Positions 1 through 7,178 are shown, counted from the first letter of the stretch. The stretch: DNA of 7,234 nt from Bacteroidales bacterium (GCA_028701945.1 JAQVPT010000188.1:1-7234), one strand, 5' to 3'. Notes: generated by a model from the letters alone, not told the origin. Program-made: numbers and translations.

Positions 1-694
1 AAACAGTGGTTACGAAATAATTGACCATTTTGCTGAGGTCAGCAAAACTATAGAAATGCCCAAATCAGCATTAAAGCAAAGAGTTGACTATAGACTTTCA
101 CGCTATGCTTGTTATTTAATTGTTCAAAATGGCGACCCTCGTAAAGAAGTTATTGCTTTGGGGCAAACCTATTTTGCCATTCAAACGCGTAGGCAGGAAG
201 TTGCAGACTATTTTAATCAACTCGATGAAGACAACAAACGTCTTGTTATACGGGGTGATATCAAGCAATGGAATCAAATGCTTGCCGAGGCTGCTCACAA
301 AGCTGGTGTTATTAGCAGCGAAGAATATGCGGCATTTCAGAATGCTGGTTATATGGGGCTTTATGGAGGAATGAAAGTAGAAGATATTCATAAAAAGAAA
401 GGTTTGAAAAAAACGGATAAAATTCTGAACTTTATGAGTAGCACTGAACTTATTGCCAATTTGTTTAGGATTTCTCAAACTGAAGAAAAACTTAAAAAAG
501 ATAAAGCATCAACCACCGATGCCGCTAACGAAATACATTTTATTGTTGGTAGAGAAGTGCGTGGAACCATTGAAAGGGTTGGAGGTACTATGCCAGAAGA
601 TTTACCTGTTCCAAATAAAAGCATTAGCGATGTAGAAAGGGATCAACTGAAAAAGCTAAATAAAGATCCAAATAAATTAATGTTAGATGAGTAA
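1..694 (+). CDS. dinD: DNA damage-inducible protein D (DinD), 5' end outside window
   Basis: The frame is open from the first complete codon at base 2, so about 230 residues are visible and the ATG at 56 is an internal Met. The residues before that Met (NSGYEIIDHF...) already match the region of E. coli DinD that reads NSGHSEEDHF. Strongly conserved blocks follow: RYACYLIVQNGDPRK, ALGQTYFAIQTRRQE, an AAHKAG/FQNAGYMGLYGG block, GLKKTDKIL, STELIANLFR.SQTEEKL and GGTMPEDLP near the C-terminus. E. coli DinD is about 274 residues, so some 40-50 N-terminal residues should lie upstream. In E. coli dinD is an SOS (LexA/RecA-controlled) gene whose product inhibits RecA-mediated strand exchange; that this homologue does the same is inference. 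The promoter and any SOS box lie outside the window. The next gene, also linked to DNA damage, starts 133 bases on. The family assignment is firm. Confidence 0.95.
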   Translation, partial: NSGYEIIDHFAEVSKTIEMPKSALKQRVDYRLSRYACYLIVQNGDPRKEVIALGQTYFAIQTRRQEVADYFNQLDEDNKRLVIRGDIKQWNQMLAEAAHKAGVISSEEYAAFQNAGYMGLYGGMKVEDIHKKKGLKKTDKILNFMSSTELIANLFRISQTEEKLKKDKASTTDAANEIHFIVGREVRGTIERVGGTMPEDLPVPNKSISDVERDQLKKLNKDPNKLMLDE

Positions 695-827
695 TATAAA
701 AATGAGCAATGATACTTCAATGGATAGTAAGCTTTAGTCAGTACTTTTGGTAATTATATTTTAAATCTCTGTATATTTCTCCTCTTCATTTATTTCCCTA
801 TTTTTGCTCTAACAAAACTTTATTTTA
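695..827. other. AT-rich intergenic region between dinD and the Ada-like gene
   Basis: This 133-base gap is strongly AT-rich, with a pyrimidine-rich stretch around 770-800. I see no GC-rich hairpin followed by a T-run, so a terminator for dinD is not evident. The only signal I can name is the candidate -7 box at 799-806. An 11-codon reading frame at 702-737 is too short and too featureless to call. Confidence 0.5.
799..806 (+). promoter_or_regulatory. Candidate Bacteroidota -7 box (TATTTTTG) for the Ada-like gene
   Basis: TATTTTTG matches the Bacteroidota -7 consensus TAnnTTTG and ends 21 bases before the ATG at 828, which would give a leader of roughly 15 bases. No TTG lies at the usual -33 distance, so the promoter is half-supported. 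The same eight bases recur before the gene at 1804, which raises confidence slightly; in sequence this rich in T a chance match remains possible. Confidence 0.4.
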
Positions 828-1664
828 ATGAACTTACACAACTACACAAATTACTCTCAAATTTCAGAACTTATTAAATTGATAAATCCAAACCTTAAGG
901 AGCAATTAAGCCTCGAAGAAATTGCCAGTAAAGTTGGTTTAAGTTCTGACGATTTGCGGATGCTTTTTATTGATTGGGCAGGAGTAGAGCCTAATAAATT
1001 CTTTGAGTATGTAAGTATTCAACATGCAAAACAAGTTTTAAATAAATCACAAGCTACGTTATTTGATGCTGGAAATAAAACAGCACTTTCGGATAAAGAA
1101 ATATTGCACGTCTCATTAGTCGAAATTGAAGAAATGTCTTCTGAAGAATATCAGAAAAATCTCAGTATAAATTACAGTTTTGCTAAAAATTTATTTGGTG
1201 AAGTTTTGGTAGCCTCTACCCATAAAGGCATTTGCTATATAGGTTTTTCAGACGATAAACATATTGCCTTATCTGATTTAGAAAAACGTTTCTCAAAAGC
1301 TAGTTTTACAGAACAAATTGACGATATCCAACACAATGCTTTGCAGATTTTTACACAAGATTGGAGTAAAATTAATAAAATAAAACTCCATCTTAAAGGA
1401 ACAAATTTCCAGATGCAAGTTTGGAAAGCACTTTTGGAAATTCCAAAAGGTAGCCTAACAACTTATGGAAATATTGCAGAAATTATTCAAAAACCAAAAG
1501 CTGCAAGAGCTGTTGGAACTGCAATTGGAAGCAATCCTGTAAGTTTTTTAATTCCTTGCCATAGAGTTATTCAATCTTCTGGTGTATTTGGTGGATATAT
1601 GTGGGGAACAATTAGAAAAACTGCTATTATTGGCTGGGAAGCTGCTAGGATTATGGCTTTGTGA
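828..1664 (+). CDS. Ada-like protein: AraC-type HTH fused to O6-alkylguanine-DNA alkyltransferase
   Basis: A 278-residue DNA repair protein. The alkyltransferase part (about 115-275) carries the active-site motif PCHRV with acceptor Cys244. It also has the DNA-binding helix region FQMQVWKALLEIPKG (194-208), TTYG (Tyr213), the RAVG arginine finger (Arg227), the Asn236 hinge in GSNP, and GGY.WG..RK with Glu271 where Ada has its C-terminal Glu. All residues needed for suicidal methyl transfer from O6-methylguanine look present. Residues about 26-110 resemble the AraC-type HTH of Ada: LSLEEIASKVGLSS is a clear first HTH, while the second half, ending in EMSSEEYQ, is degenerate. Ada's N-terminal zinc-binding methylphosphotriester domain is missing, so the Ada switch (methylation of Cys38) cannot operate; any regulatory role is inference. 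It is a typical compact Bacteroidota architecture, best named methylated-DNA-[protein]-cysteine S-methyltransferase. The start at 828 is the first in-frame ATG and leaves a complete HTH. Confidence 0.93.
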   Translation: MNLHNYTNYSQISELIKLINPNLKEQLSLEEIASKVGLSSDDLRMLFIDWAGVEPNKFFEYVSIQHAKQVLNKSQATLFDAGNKTALSDKEILHVSLVEIEEMSSEEYQKNLSINYSFAKNLFGEVLVASTHKGICYIGFSDDKHIALSDLEKRFSKASFTEQIDDIQHNALQIFTQDWSKINKIKLHLKGTNFQMQVWKALLEIPKGSLTTYGNIAEIIQKPKAARAVGTAIGSNPVSFLIPCHRVIQSSGVFGGYMWGTIRKTAIIGWEAARIMAL

Positions 1665-1718
1665 TTGTTCTCAGAATAAGCACAACGCATTTATCGGAGT
1701 TTTCCTTCAGACAGTGAT

Positions 1719-1749
1719 TAATAGGTGTAAAAATAATCGTTTCCTATTA
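1719..1749. repeat. Short inverted repeat, weak hairpin candidate
   Basis: TAATAGG (1719-1725) pairs with CCTATTA (1743-1749) across a 17-base loop. Outside the stem, GATT upstream and AATC downstream could add pairs across a bulge. It lies 54 bases after the Ada-like stop codon. The stem is short and AT-rich and no T-run follows directly, so it is a poor intrinsic terminator; it could be an operator half-site pair or chance. Confidence 0.25.
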
Positions 1750-1764
1750 TTTCAATCTGTTTTG

Positions 1765-1776
1765 TGTTAATTAACA
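1765..1776. promoter_or_regulatory. 12-base perfect palindrome TGTTAATTAACA, candidate operator
   Basis: TGTTAATTAACA is its own reverse complement. It lies directly after a TTTTG (1760-1764) that could act as a -33 element and ends three bases before the TATTTTTG -7 box at 1780. A protein bound here would sit between the two promoter elements of the downstream operon. AT-rich palindromes of this length arise by chance fairly often in such DNA, so an operator role is only suggested by position. Confidence 0.3.
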
Positions 1777-1779
1777 ATC

Positions 1780-1787
1780 TATTTTTG
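1780..1787 (+). promoter_or_regulatory. Candidate -7 box (TATTTTTG) for the peptidase-queE-porE-like operon
   Basis: TATTTTTG fits TAnnTTTG and is identical to the box before the Ada-like gene. A possible -33 TTG at 1762-1764 is 15 bases upstream, shorter than the spacing usual in Bacteroides and Flavobacterium promoters. The transcript would start near 1794, leaving about 10 bases before the ATG at 1804 or about 19 before the ATG at 1813, which slightly favours the later start. Confidence 0.45.
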
Positions 1788-1803
1788 TTTTCTTTGTAAA
1801 AAA

Positions 1804-3045
1804 ATGAATATTATGAGAAATATAATTCTGACCATTGCAATAATCGCATTTAGTTTATCGGTTTTGGCTCAAGTAACTGATAAGTCTGAATTTAAGCAAT
1901 ATACTCCTGGGTTTTATCATAAAGTTATTGTGCGCGACATAGTAGGCGATGATAATTTCTCCATTCCCGATTTGTCGAAATATTCTTATTTTGCAATGGA
2001 TTTCGGATTGAATATTTATCCTGTACAAATATCAAAATATAAAACTGAATATCATAGTTTGCCAGTTTCTCAAGGTAGTAGCGGTACTTGTTGGGCTTAC
2101 TCTGCTACGTCGTTTATGGAGTCTGAAGCTTATCGCAAAAACGGTATTAAAGCAAATATTTCGGAAATTTATACGGTTTATTGGGATTATATTGACCGAG
2201 CCATAAATTTTGTAGAGACAAAAGGAGAAACACCCATTGGTGAAGGTTCCGAAGCAAACGCTATTAAACGTATTATGAAAAATTACGGTATGCTGCCTTA
2301 TGAAGCTTATACTGGATTGAAAAATGGTTTAAATTATAATGACCATGGTGCCATGTTTGACGAAATGGATAAATATCTGAAATCAATTAAACTAAAGTCT
2401 GAATGGGACGAAAATGCCGTAGTAAAAGAAATAAAGTCAATACTTGATAAATATATTGGAACACCTCCCGAAAATTTTGTTTATGAAGGCAAAACATATA
2501 CGCCTCAAACATTTATGAAAGATTATTTAAAATTACTTCCCAATGAATATTTTAGTTTTATGTCAACTAAAGAGTATTCTTATAATGAAAAACACGAATT
2601 GGTTGAACCCGATAATTGGTGGCATTGTAAAGATTATTATAACCTCAGTTTAGAAGATTACATGATGCTTTTTCACAATGCAATTGAAACTGGTTATACA
2701 ATAAGTTTATGTGGCGATGTATCTGAACCTGGTTATGATAGTTATGCAGAAGTAGCGGTAGTACCAAGTTTCGATATCCCATCAGAATATATTAATGAAG
2801 ACTCTCGGCAAATGAGATTAAGTAATGAAACGACAACAGACGACCACTGTATTCATGTTGTTGGATATCAAAAATTTGGAGATGATTATTGGTATCTTAT
2901 AAAAGACAGTGGAAGCGGTGGATTTGATGGAAAAAATAAAGGATATAGATTTTATCACGAAGATTATATCAAATTAAAAATGATGAATTACATGATACAT
3001 GTTGATGTAGCTCGACCTATTTTGGATAATATTATTAAAAAATGA
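1804..3045 (+). CDS. Exported C1-family cysteine peptidase (bleomycin hydrolase/PepC-like), atypical active site
   Basis: A 413-residue papain-fold protein with an N-terminal signal peptide (hydrophobic residues 7-20, likely cut after LA22 before Gln23), so it acts in the periplasm or outside. QGSSGTCWAYSATSFMESEA gives the oxyanion Gln90 and nucleophile Cys96. The catalytic His is most likely His348 in DDHCIHVVGY. The Cys-His spacing of about 250 residues fits the bleomycin hydrolase/aminopeptidase C branch rather than papain (about 134). NISEIY and the IKRIMKNYGMLP block also match Bacteroidota PepC-like proteins. The Asn of the usual NSWG motif is replaced by Asp368 in IKDSGSGG, and the following Trp is lost, so activity may be altered. 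The start could be Met4 (1813), which gives a more standard MRN signal peptide. The stop overlaps queE by four bases (ATGA). The fold is firm; substrate and activity are not known. Confidence 0.85.
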   Translation: MNIMRNIILTIAIIAFSLSVLAQVTDKSEFKQYTPGFYHKVIVRDIVGDDNFSIPDLSKYSYFAMDFGLNIYPVQISKYKTEYHSLPVSQGSSGTCWAYSATSFMESEAYRKNGIKANISEIYTVYWDYIDRAINFVETKGETPIGEGSEANAIKRIMKNYGMLPYEAYTGLKNGLNYNDHGAMFDEMDKYLKSIKLKSEWDENAVVKEIKSILDKYIGTPPENFVYEGKTYTPQTFMKDYLKLLPNEYFSFMSTKEYSYNEKHELVEPDNWWHCKDYYNLSLEDYMMLFHNAIETGYTISLCGDVSEPGYDSYAEVAVVPSFDIPSEYINEDSRQMRLSNETTTDDHCIHVVGYQKFGDDYWYLIKDSGSGGFDGKNKGYRFYHEDYIKLKMMNYMIHVDVARPILDNIIKK

Positions 3046-3671
3046 CAGACAATTTTACGAAAGAATTAAATAAAGATATGATACCTGTTTTGGAAGAGTT
3101 TTATTCAATTCAGGGTGAGGGATTTAATACAGGTAAAGCTGCATATTTTGTACGTACAGGTGGATGCGACCTCGCTTGTAGATGGTGCGACTCAAAAGAA
3201 ACTTGGAAACCCGAAATTCATCAGTTTATTCCTATTAGCGATATTATTAATAGGGTAAATAAAACCAATGCAGATACAATTGTGGTTACAGGCGGCGAAC
3301 CTTTGATTTATAATTTTGACCACTTTTGTGAAATGGCCAAACAAAATGGACTCACATTAATGTTGGAAACCTGTGGTGCTCATGATTTTAGCGGAGAATG
3401 GAATTGGATTTGCTTGTCTCCAAAAAAACAGAAATCTCCACAAAACTTATATTTTACAAAACTAAATGAGTTGAAAATTATTATATACGAGCAATCCGAT
3501 TTTGAGTGGGCAGAAGAATGTGCTAAAAAAGTGCACGATAATTGCGTGCTTTTTCTTCAACCTGAGTGGAGTAGGTTTAGTGATACTGGAAAAATGGTAG
3601 TTGAATATGTCAAAAATAATCCAAAGTGGAATGTCTCGGTACAAGTACATAAATTTTTGAAAATTCCTTAG
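3042..3671 (+). CDS. queE: 7-carboxy-7-deazaguanine synthase QueE (radical SAM)
   Basis: A 209-residue cytosolic enzyme that contracts 6-carboxy-5,6,7,8-tetrahydropterin to 7-carboxy-7-deazaguanine, using SAM, a [4Fe-4S] cluster and Mg2+, in the pathway to preQ0 and queuosine. EEFYSIQGEGFNTGKAAYFV is the QueE N-terminal signature. GCDLACRWCD gives the cluster ligands Cys42, Cys46 and Cys49 (CxxxCxxC), and TGGEP (83-87) is the SAM-binding motif. SPKKQKSP and the C-terminal QVHKFLKIP match the family's (Q)THK.L.IP end, with Val where many have Thr. Ser51 follows CD where the Burkholderia enzyme has the Mg-ligand Thr; Ser could serve. The length is normal. The start ATG overlaps the peptidase stop (ATGA), which suggests translational coupling, and the stop is one base from the next ATG. 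No queC, queD or queF lies in the window. Confidence 0.95.
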   Translation: MTDNFTKELNKDMIPVLEEFYSIQGEGFNTGKAAYFVRTGGCDLACRWCDSKETWKPEIHQFIPISDIINRVNKTNADTIVVTGGEPLIYNFDHFCEMAKQNGLTLMLETCGAHDFSGEWNWICLSPKKQKSPQNLYFTKLNELKIIIYEQSDFEWAEECAKKVHDNCVLFLQPEWSRFSDTGKMVVEYVKNNPKWNVSVQVHKFLKIP

Positions 3672-3672
3672 T

Positions 3673-5622
3673 ATGTCAAAAACAAAATATATATTCTTTT
3701 TAATTATTTTGATGATAAGTTTGTCTTGTCAGTCGCAAAATAAGTCGAATTACACTAAGAATAAATCGGCGATAAAGAGTTTTAATAAAGCTGTAGATTA
3801 CATGGAACGTGGGCAAAAAAGTCTTGCTATTTCCGAAGCTGATCGTGCAATTGAAAAAGATACAAGTTTTCTTGAAGCATATCTGTTAAAAGCCGAAATA
3901 TTTGATTTTTGGGGCGAATCTGCTTTAGCTTTTGAGAATTATGCAAAAGTTTTTGAAATAGATGCCGAGTATAATCCAGCTTTAAGCTTTAAACTTGCTA
4001 TTAATTCATATCGTATTGGTAAATATGTTGAAGCAAAAGAGTATATCGATGTTTTTTATATTAATGCTGATCCAAAAAAATACGCAAGATACGATACAGA
4101 CAGACTAAGACGATATATTCATTTTGCAGACAGTGCATATAGAAATCCTGTGAATTTTGAGCCAATAAGCGTAGGCGAAGGCGTTAATACCGAATTTGAC
4201 GAGTACTGGCCTTCTTTATCGGCAGATGAAAACATACTGGTTTTTACACGACAAATCCCACTTAACCCTAATAAACCATCACGAACTCAAGAAAGTATGC
4301 ACGAAGACCTATTTGTGGCTTTTCGGAATCCAGAGACTGGAAAATATGATAAAGCAATTCCAATGCCTGGTAATGTTAATACACGATTGAATGAGGGTGC
4401 TCAATGTATTTCTGCCGATGGTAAAACTGTTGTCATTACAGCTTGTAATCGTCCAGGCGGCGTAGGAAGTTGCGATTTGTATATTATGTTTTTGAAAAAT
4501 GGTGCATGGACAGAACCTCTAAATTTATTTACAGTTAATTCAACTTCTTGGGATAGTAATCCATCTTTATCGGCTGATGGCAGAATCCTTTATTTTTCGA
4601 GCGGGCGTACAGGAGGTTATGGCAAAACTGATATATGGAAAGCCGAGATAGACCGTGAAGGCGTTGCGAAAAATCCTCCCGTAAATCTTGGGAATGTTAT
4701 AAATACTGAGTTTGAAGAAATTTCTCCTTTTATTCATCCTGATGGAAAAACTTTATATTTTGCCTCAAATGGTTTGCCTGGAATGGGCGATTTCGACCTG
4801 TATTATTCAAGACTCGATGACGATGGAAAATGGCAAACACCCGTCAATGTCGGATATCCTATAAATACTAACGGTGAAGAAAGAAGCTTAATTGTTAATG
4901 CAAAAGGCGATATTGCTATGTTTGCATCTTCTACAACAAAAAAAGACCTTGATATTTATTATTTTGAAATACCCGAAGAAGCTAAGCCTGTTGCTGTAAC
5001 TTATGTTAAAGGATATGTATATGACATAAAAACAGATAAGCGTCTTGTTGCTCAATGCGAAATGCTTGATATTGAAAATGGAGAAATTGTTGTTGAAATG
5101 GTTTCAGAAGAAGGCACAGGCGAATATATGGTTTGTTTGCCAATTGATAAGGATTATGCGTTTAATGTTTCTAAAGACGGATATTTATTCTATTCTGAAA
5201 ACTTTTCGTTGACAAATCTCAAAAATCCTGAAGAACCATACATAATGAATATCCCGCTAAAACCAATTGAGGACGGAATAACAGTTGTGCTAAAAAATAT
5301 ATTTTTTGAGTTTAACTCATTTGAGTTGTTGCCAGAATCATACACCGAGTTGAAAAAAGTTGTCGATTATATGAATTCAAATCCTACAATGAAAATCGAA
5401 ATTGGTGGACATACCGATAATGTTGGTACAAAAGAATATAATAAAGCTTTATCTCAAAATAGAGCAAAATCAGTATATACTTATTTAATTAGCAAGGGGG
5501 TTAGTGCTAGCAGACTTTCCTTTAAAGGTTATGATTTCTCTGTTCCTATTGCTGATAATGATACCGAAGAAGGGCGTGCTAAAAATAGACGCACAGAATT
5601 TAAAGTAATTAGTATTAAATAA
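3673..5622 (+). CDS. PorE-like envelope protein: TPR, PD40 propeller, carboxypeptidase-regulatory-like domain, OmpA_C
   Basis: A 649-residue exported protein. Residues 1-18 are a hydrophobic signal ending SLSC, with Cys19 as a probable lipid anchor, though the lipobox is weak (Ser at -3). Residues about 33-135 hold TPR-type helices. Residues about 165-435 form a PD40/WD40-like propeller, seen as repeated blocks such as EYWPSLSADE, SNPSLSADGRILYFSS and ISPFIHPDGKTLYFAS, roughly five blades. Residues about 442-530 look like a carboxypeptidase regulatory-like beta domain (VKGYVYDIKTDKR...). Residues about 540-645 are OmpA_C, with GHTDNVG Asp582 and Arg597, the two residues that bind diaminopimelate in OmpA. 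This order and length match PorE (PG1058 of Porphyromonas gingivalis, 670 residues), a type IX secretion outer-membrane lipoprotein tied to peptidoglycan. Bacteroidota carry several such paralogues, so a PorE role is likely but unproven. It starts one base after the queE stop. Confidence 0.88.
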   Translation: MSKTKYIFFLIILMISLSCQSQNKSNYTKNKSAIKSFNKAVDYMERGQKSLAISEADRAIEKDTSFLEAYLLKAEIFDFWGESALAFENYAKVFEIDAEYNPALSFKLAINSYRIGKYVEAKEYIDVFYINADPKKYARYDTDRLRRYIHFADSAYRNPVNFEPISVGEGVNTEFDEYWPSLSADENILVFTRQIPLNPNKPSRTQESMHEDLFVAFRNPETGKYDKAIPMPGNVNTRLNEGAQCISADGKTVVITACNRPGGVGSCDLYIMFLKNGAWTEPLNLFTVNSTSWDSNPSLSADGRILYFSSGRTGGYGKTDIWKAEIDREGVAKNPPVNLGNVINTEFEEISPFIHPDGKTLYFASNGLPGMGDFDLYYSRLDDDGKWQTPVNVGYPINTNGEERSLIVNAKGDIAMFASSTTKKDLDIYYFEIPEEAKPVAVTYVKGYVYDIKTDKRLVAQCEMLDIENGEIVVEMVSEEGTGEYMVCLPIDKDYAFNVSKDGYLFYSENFSLTNLKNPEEPYIMNIPLKPIEDGITVVLKNIFFEFNSFELLPESYTELKKVVDYMNSNPTMKIEIGGHTDNVGTKEYNKALSQNRAKSVYTYLISKGVSASRLSFKGYDFSVPIADNDTEEGRAKNRRTEFKVISIK

Positions 5623-5636
5623 AAACATCAAAAATA

Positions 5637-7178
5637 ATGAAAAAAATATTTTTAATTTTATTGGTAATTCTGCCATTTGTTGCTTTTGCACAACTTGATA
5701 AAGTAGATGCAGATTTATTAAATGTCGAATTGCAAAAATCTTTTGACGCATGGAATGTTCCCGGATTTGCCTTAGCAATAGTACAAGGTGATCAAATAGT
5801 TTACGAAAAAGGCTACGGAGTACTTGAAAATGGTAAAAAAGCAAAAGTTGATCAATATACGAATTTTGCAATTGCTTCGAACACTAAAGCTTTTACTGCA
5901 GCAGCTCTTGCTATTCTTGTTGATGATGGTAAAATAAATTGGGACGATAAAGTAACTAAATATATTCCGTGGTTTCAGCTTTACGATCCTTTTGTTACTA
6001 ATCAAATGACAATTCGTGATTTACTTTGCCACCGAACAGGTCTTAAAACTTTTAGTGGAGATCTTATTTGGTATGCTTCTGATCATTCGCGTGAAGAAAT
6101 TATCCGCAGAGCAAAATATCTTGAACCAAGTTATGGCTTTCGTGAAAAATTTGGATACTCTAATATTATGTATCTAACTGCTGGACAAATAGTTGAGTAT
6201 GTTACAGATACTACTTGGGACGATTTTCTAAAATACAGAATTTTTGAGCCTCTTAATATGACAAGAACAAACACATCTATCTCAACAAATAAAAATCTCG
6301 ATAATGTTGCCTCATGTCATGCTTATGTTGAAAACGAAAATATTGTGATACCTTACGTTAATTGGGATAATATTGCACCAGCAGGAAGTATAAACTCAAA
6401 TGTGCATGATGTCGCCCAATGGTTGATATTGCAATTAAACAAAGGCGAATATAATGGTAAGCGGATTTTTAGCGAACAAGTAGCTAACGAAATGTGGAAA
6501 CCAAATACTATTCAAGATGTATCACCATTTTCTCGTTCCATGTATCCATCTACTCATCTAAAAGCTTATGCTTTAGGTTGGGGACTTTACGATTATAATT
6601 CTTATTTGGTTGTAACTCATAATGGCGGATACGATGGTATGATTTCGCAGACAGTTTTAATTCCGGAGTTAGATTTTGGTTTTGTAGTTTTAACAAATAA
6701 TTTGTCGATGTTTTACACTGTTGCACTAAACCAAGTTTTAGATTATTTAACTAAAGGTGAGATAAACAGTAAATGGAGCGATAATTTTCTTAGAATCGAA
6801 CAATTGATAAACAATTATGATAAACAAGACAAACAAGCTTGGGAGGATACACGAATATCTAATACCAAGCCATCTCATGAGTTAAAAGATCACGTAGGAG
6901 TTTATCAATCAGATGTTTATGGAGATGTTGAAGTTAAGATAAAGTCAAACAAATTGTATATTCAAATGTTGCATACATCAATTTATCATGGACAATTGGA
7001 ACATTGGCATTATGATACTTTTAGTGTTAATTTTTCCGAAGCTCCTTCGTTGCCATCTGGTACTGTCAGTTTTATAGACGATAAATATGGTGAAATTACA
7101 GAAATGAAAATTGATATTCCAAACCCAGATTTTGATTTTACCGAATTAAAGCTTTACAAAGAGAAAAGTACAAAATAG
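5637..7178 (+). CDS. Exported serine hydrolase, beta-lactamase class C/PBP4*-like family with DUF3471-like tail
   Basis: A 513-residue protein with a clear signal peptide (MKKIFLILLVILPFVAFAQ, cut before Gln19), so it is periplasmic or secreted. The serine beta-lactamase-like fold spans about 25-370. Ser81-Asn-Thr-Lys84 is the SxxK nucleophile motif, Tyr174-Ser-Asn176 is YxN, and HNGGYDG from His328 replaces the KTG motif. LLCHRTGL (129-136) and PAGSINSNVHDVAQWL (248-263) are further family blocks. Residues about 395-510 (HVGVYQSDVYGDVEVKI...) look like the DUF3471 beta-barrel often attached to these enzymes. Members include D-aminopeptidases, esterases and peptidoglycan-related peptidases. 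True AmpC activity is not implied, and the substrate cannot be read from sequence. It follows the PorE-like gene by 14 A-rich bases with no Shine-Dalgarno sequence or promoter, so co-transcription is likely. Confidence 0.92.
   Translation: MKKIFLILLVILPFVAFAQLDKVDADLLNVELQKSFDAWNVPGFALAIVQGDQIVYEKGYGVLENGKKAKVDQYTNFAIASNTKAFTAAALAILVDDGKINWDDKVTKYIPWFQLYDPFVTNQMTIRDLLCHRTGLKTFSGDLIWYASDHSREEIIRRAKYLEPSYGFREKFGYSNIMYLTAGQIVEYVTDTTWDDFLKYRIFEPLNMTRTNTSISTNKNLDNVASCHAYVENENIVIPYVNWDNIAPAGSINSNVHDVAQWLILQLNKGEYNGKRIFSEQVANEMWKPNTIQDVSPFSRSMYPSTHLKAYALGWGLYDYNSYLVVTHNGGYDGMISQTVLIPELDFGFVVLTNNLSMFYTVALNQVLDYLTKGEINSKWSDNFLRIEQLINNYDKQDKQAWEDTRISNTKPSHELKDHVGVYQSDVYGDVEVKIKSNKLYIQMLHTSIYHGQLEHWHYDTFSVNFSEAPSLPSGTVSFIDDKYGEITEMKIDIPNPDFDFTELKLYKEKSTK

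Noticed and set aside
116..478. Minus-strand open frame of 120 codons inside dinD.
   Set aside because: It is antisense to strongly conserved DinD residues and its product shows no family features.
702..737. 11-codon frame just after dinD (MSNDTSMDSKL).
   Set aside because: It is too short, with no hydrophobic or conserved pattern and no promoter of its own.
1719..1749. Inverted repeat as the terminator of the Ada-like gene.
   Set aside because: The stem is seven AT-rich pairs with a 17-base loop and no T-run, so it is listed only as a weak repeat.
1582..1770. Plus-strand 62-codon frame overlapping the end of the Ada-like gene and the gap after it.
   Set aside because: Its first half overlaps conserved alkyltransferase codons in another frame; the remainder is AT-rich intergenic sequence with no motif.
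5485..5871. Minus-strand open frame of 128 codons across the junction of the PorE-like and serine hydrolase genes.
   Set aside because: It lies antisense to two well-supported genes, has low-complexity Leu/Phe-rich content and no recognisable motif.
5637..7178. Reading the serine hydrolase as an antibiotic-resistance AmpC beta-lactamase.
   Set aside because: It has HNGG in place of KTG and a DUF3471-like tail, and is longer than AmpC, which fits the broader serine hydrolase family; resistance cannot be claimed from this.
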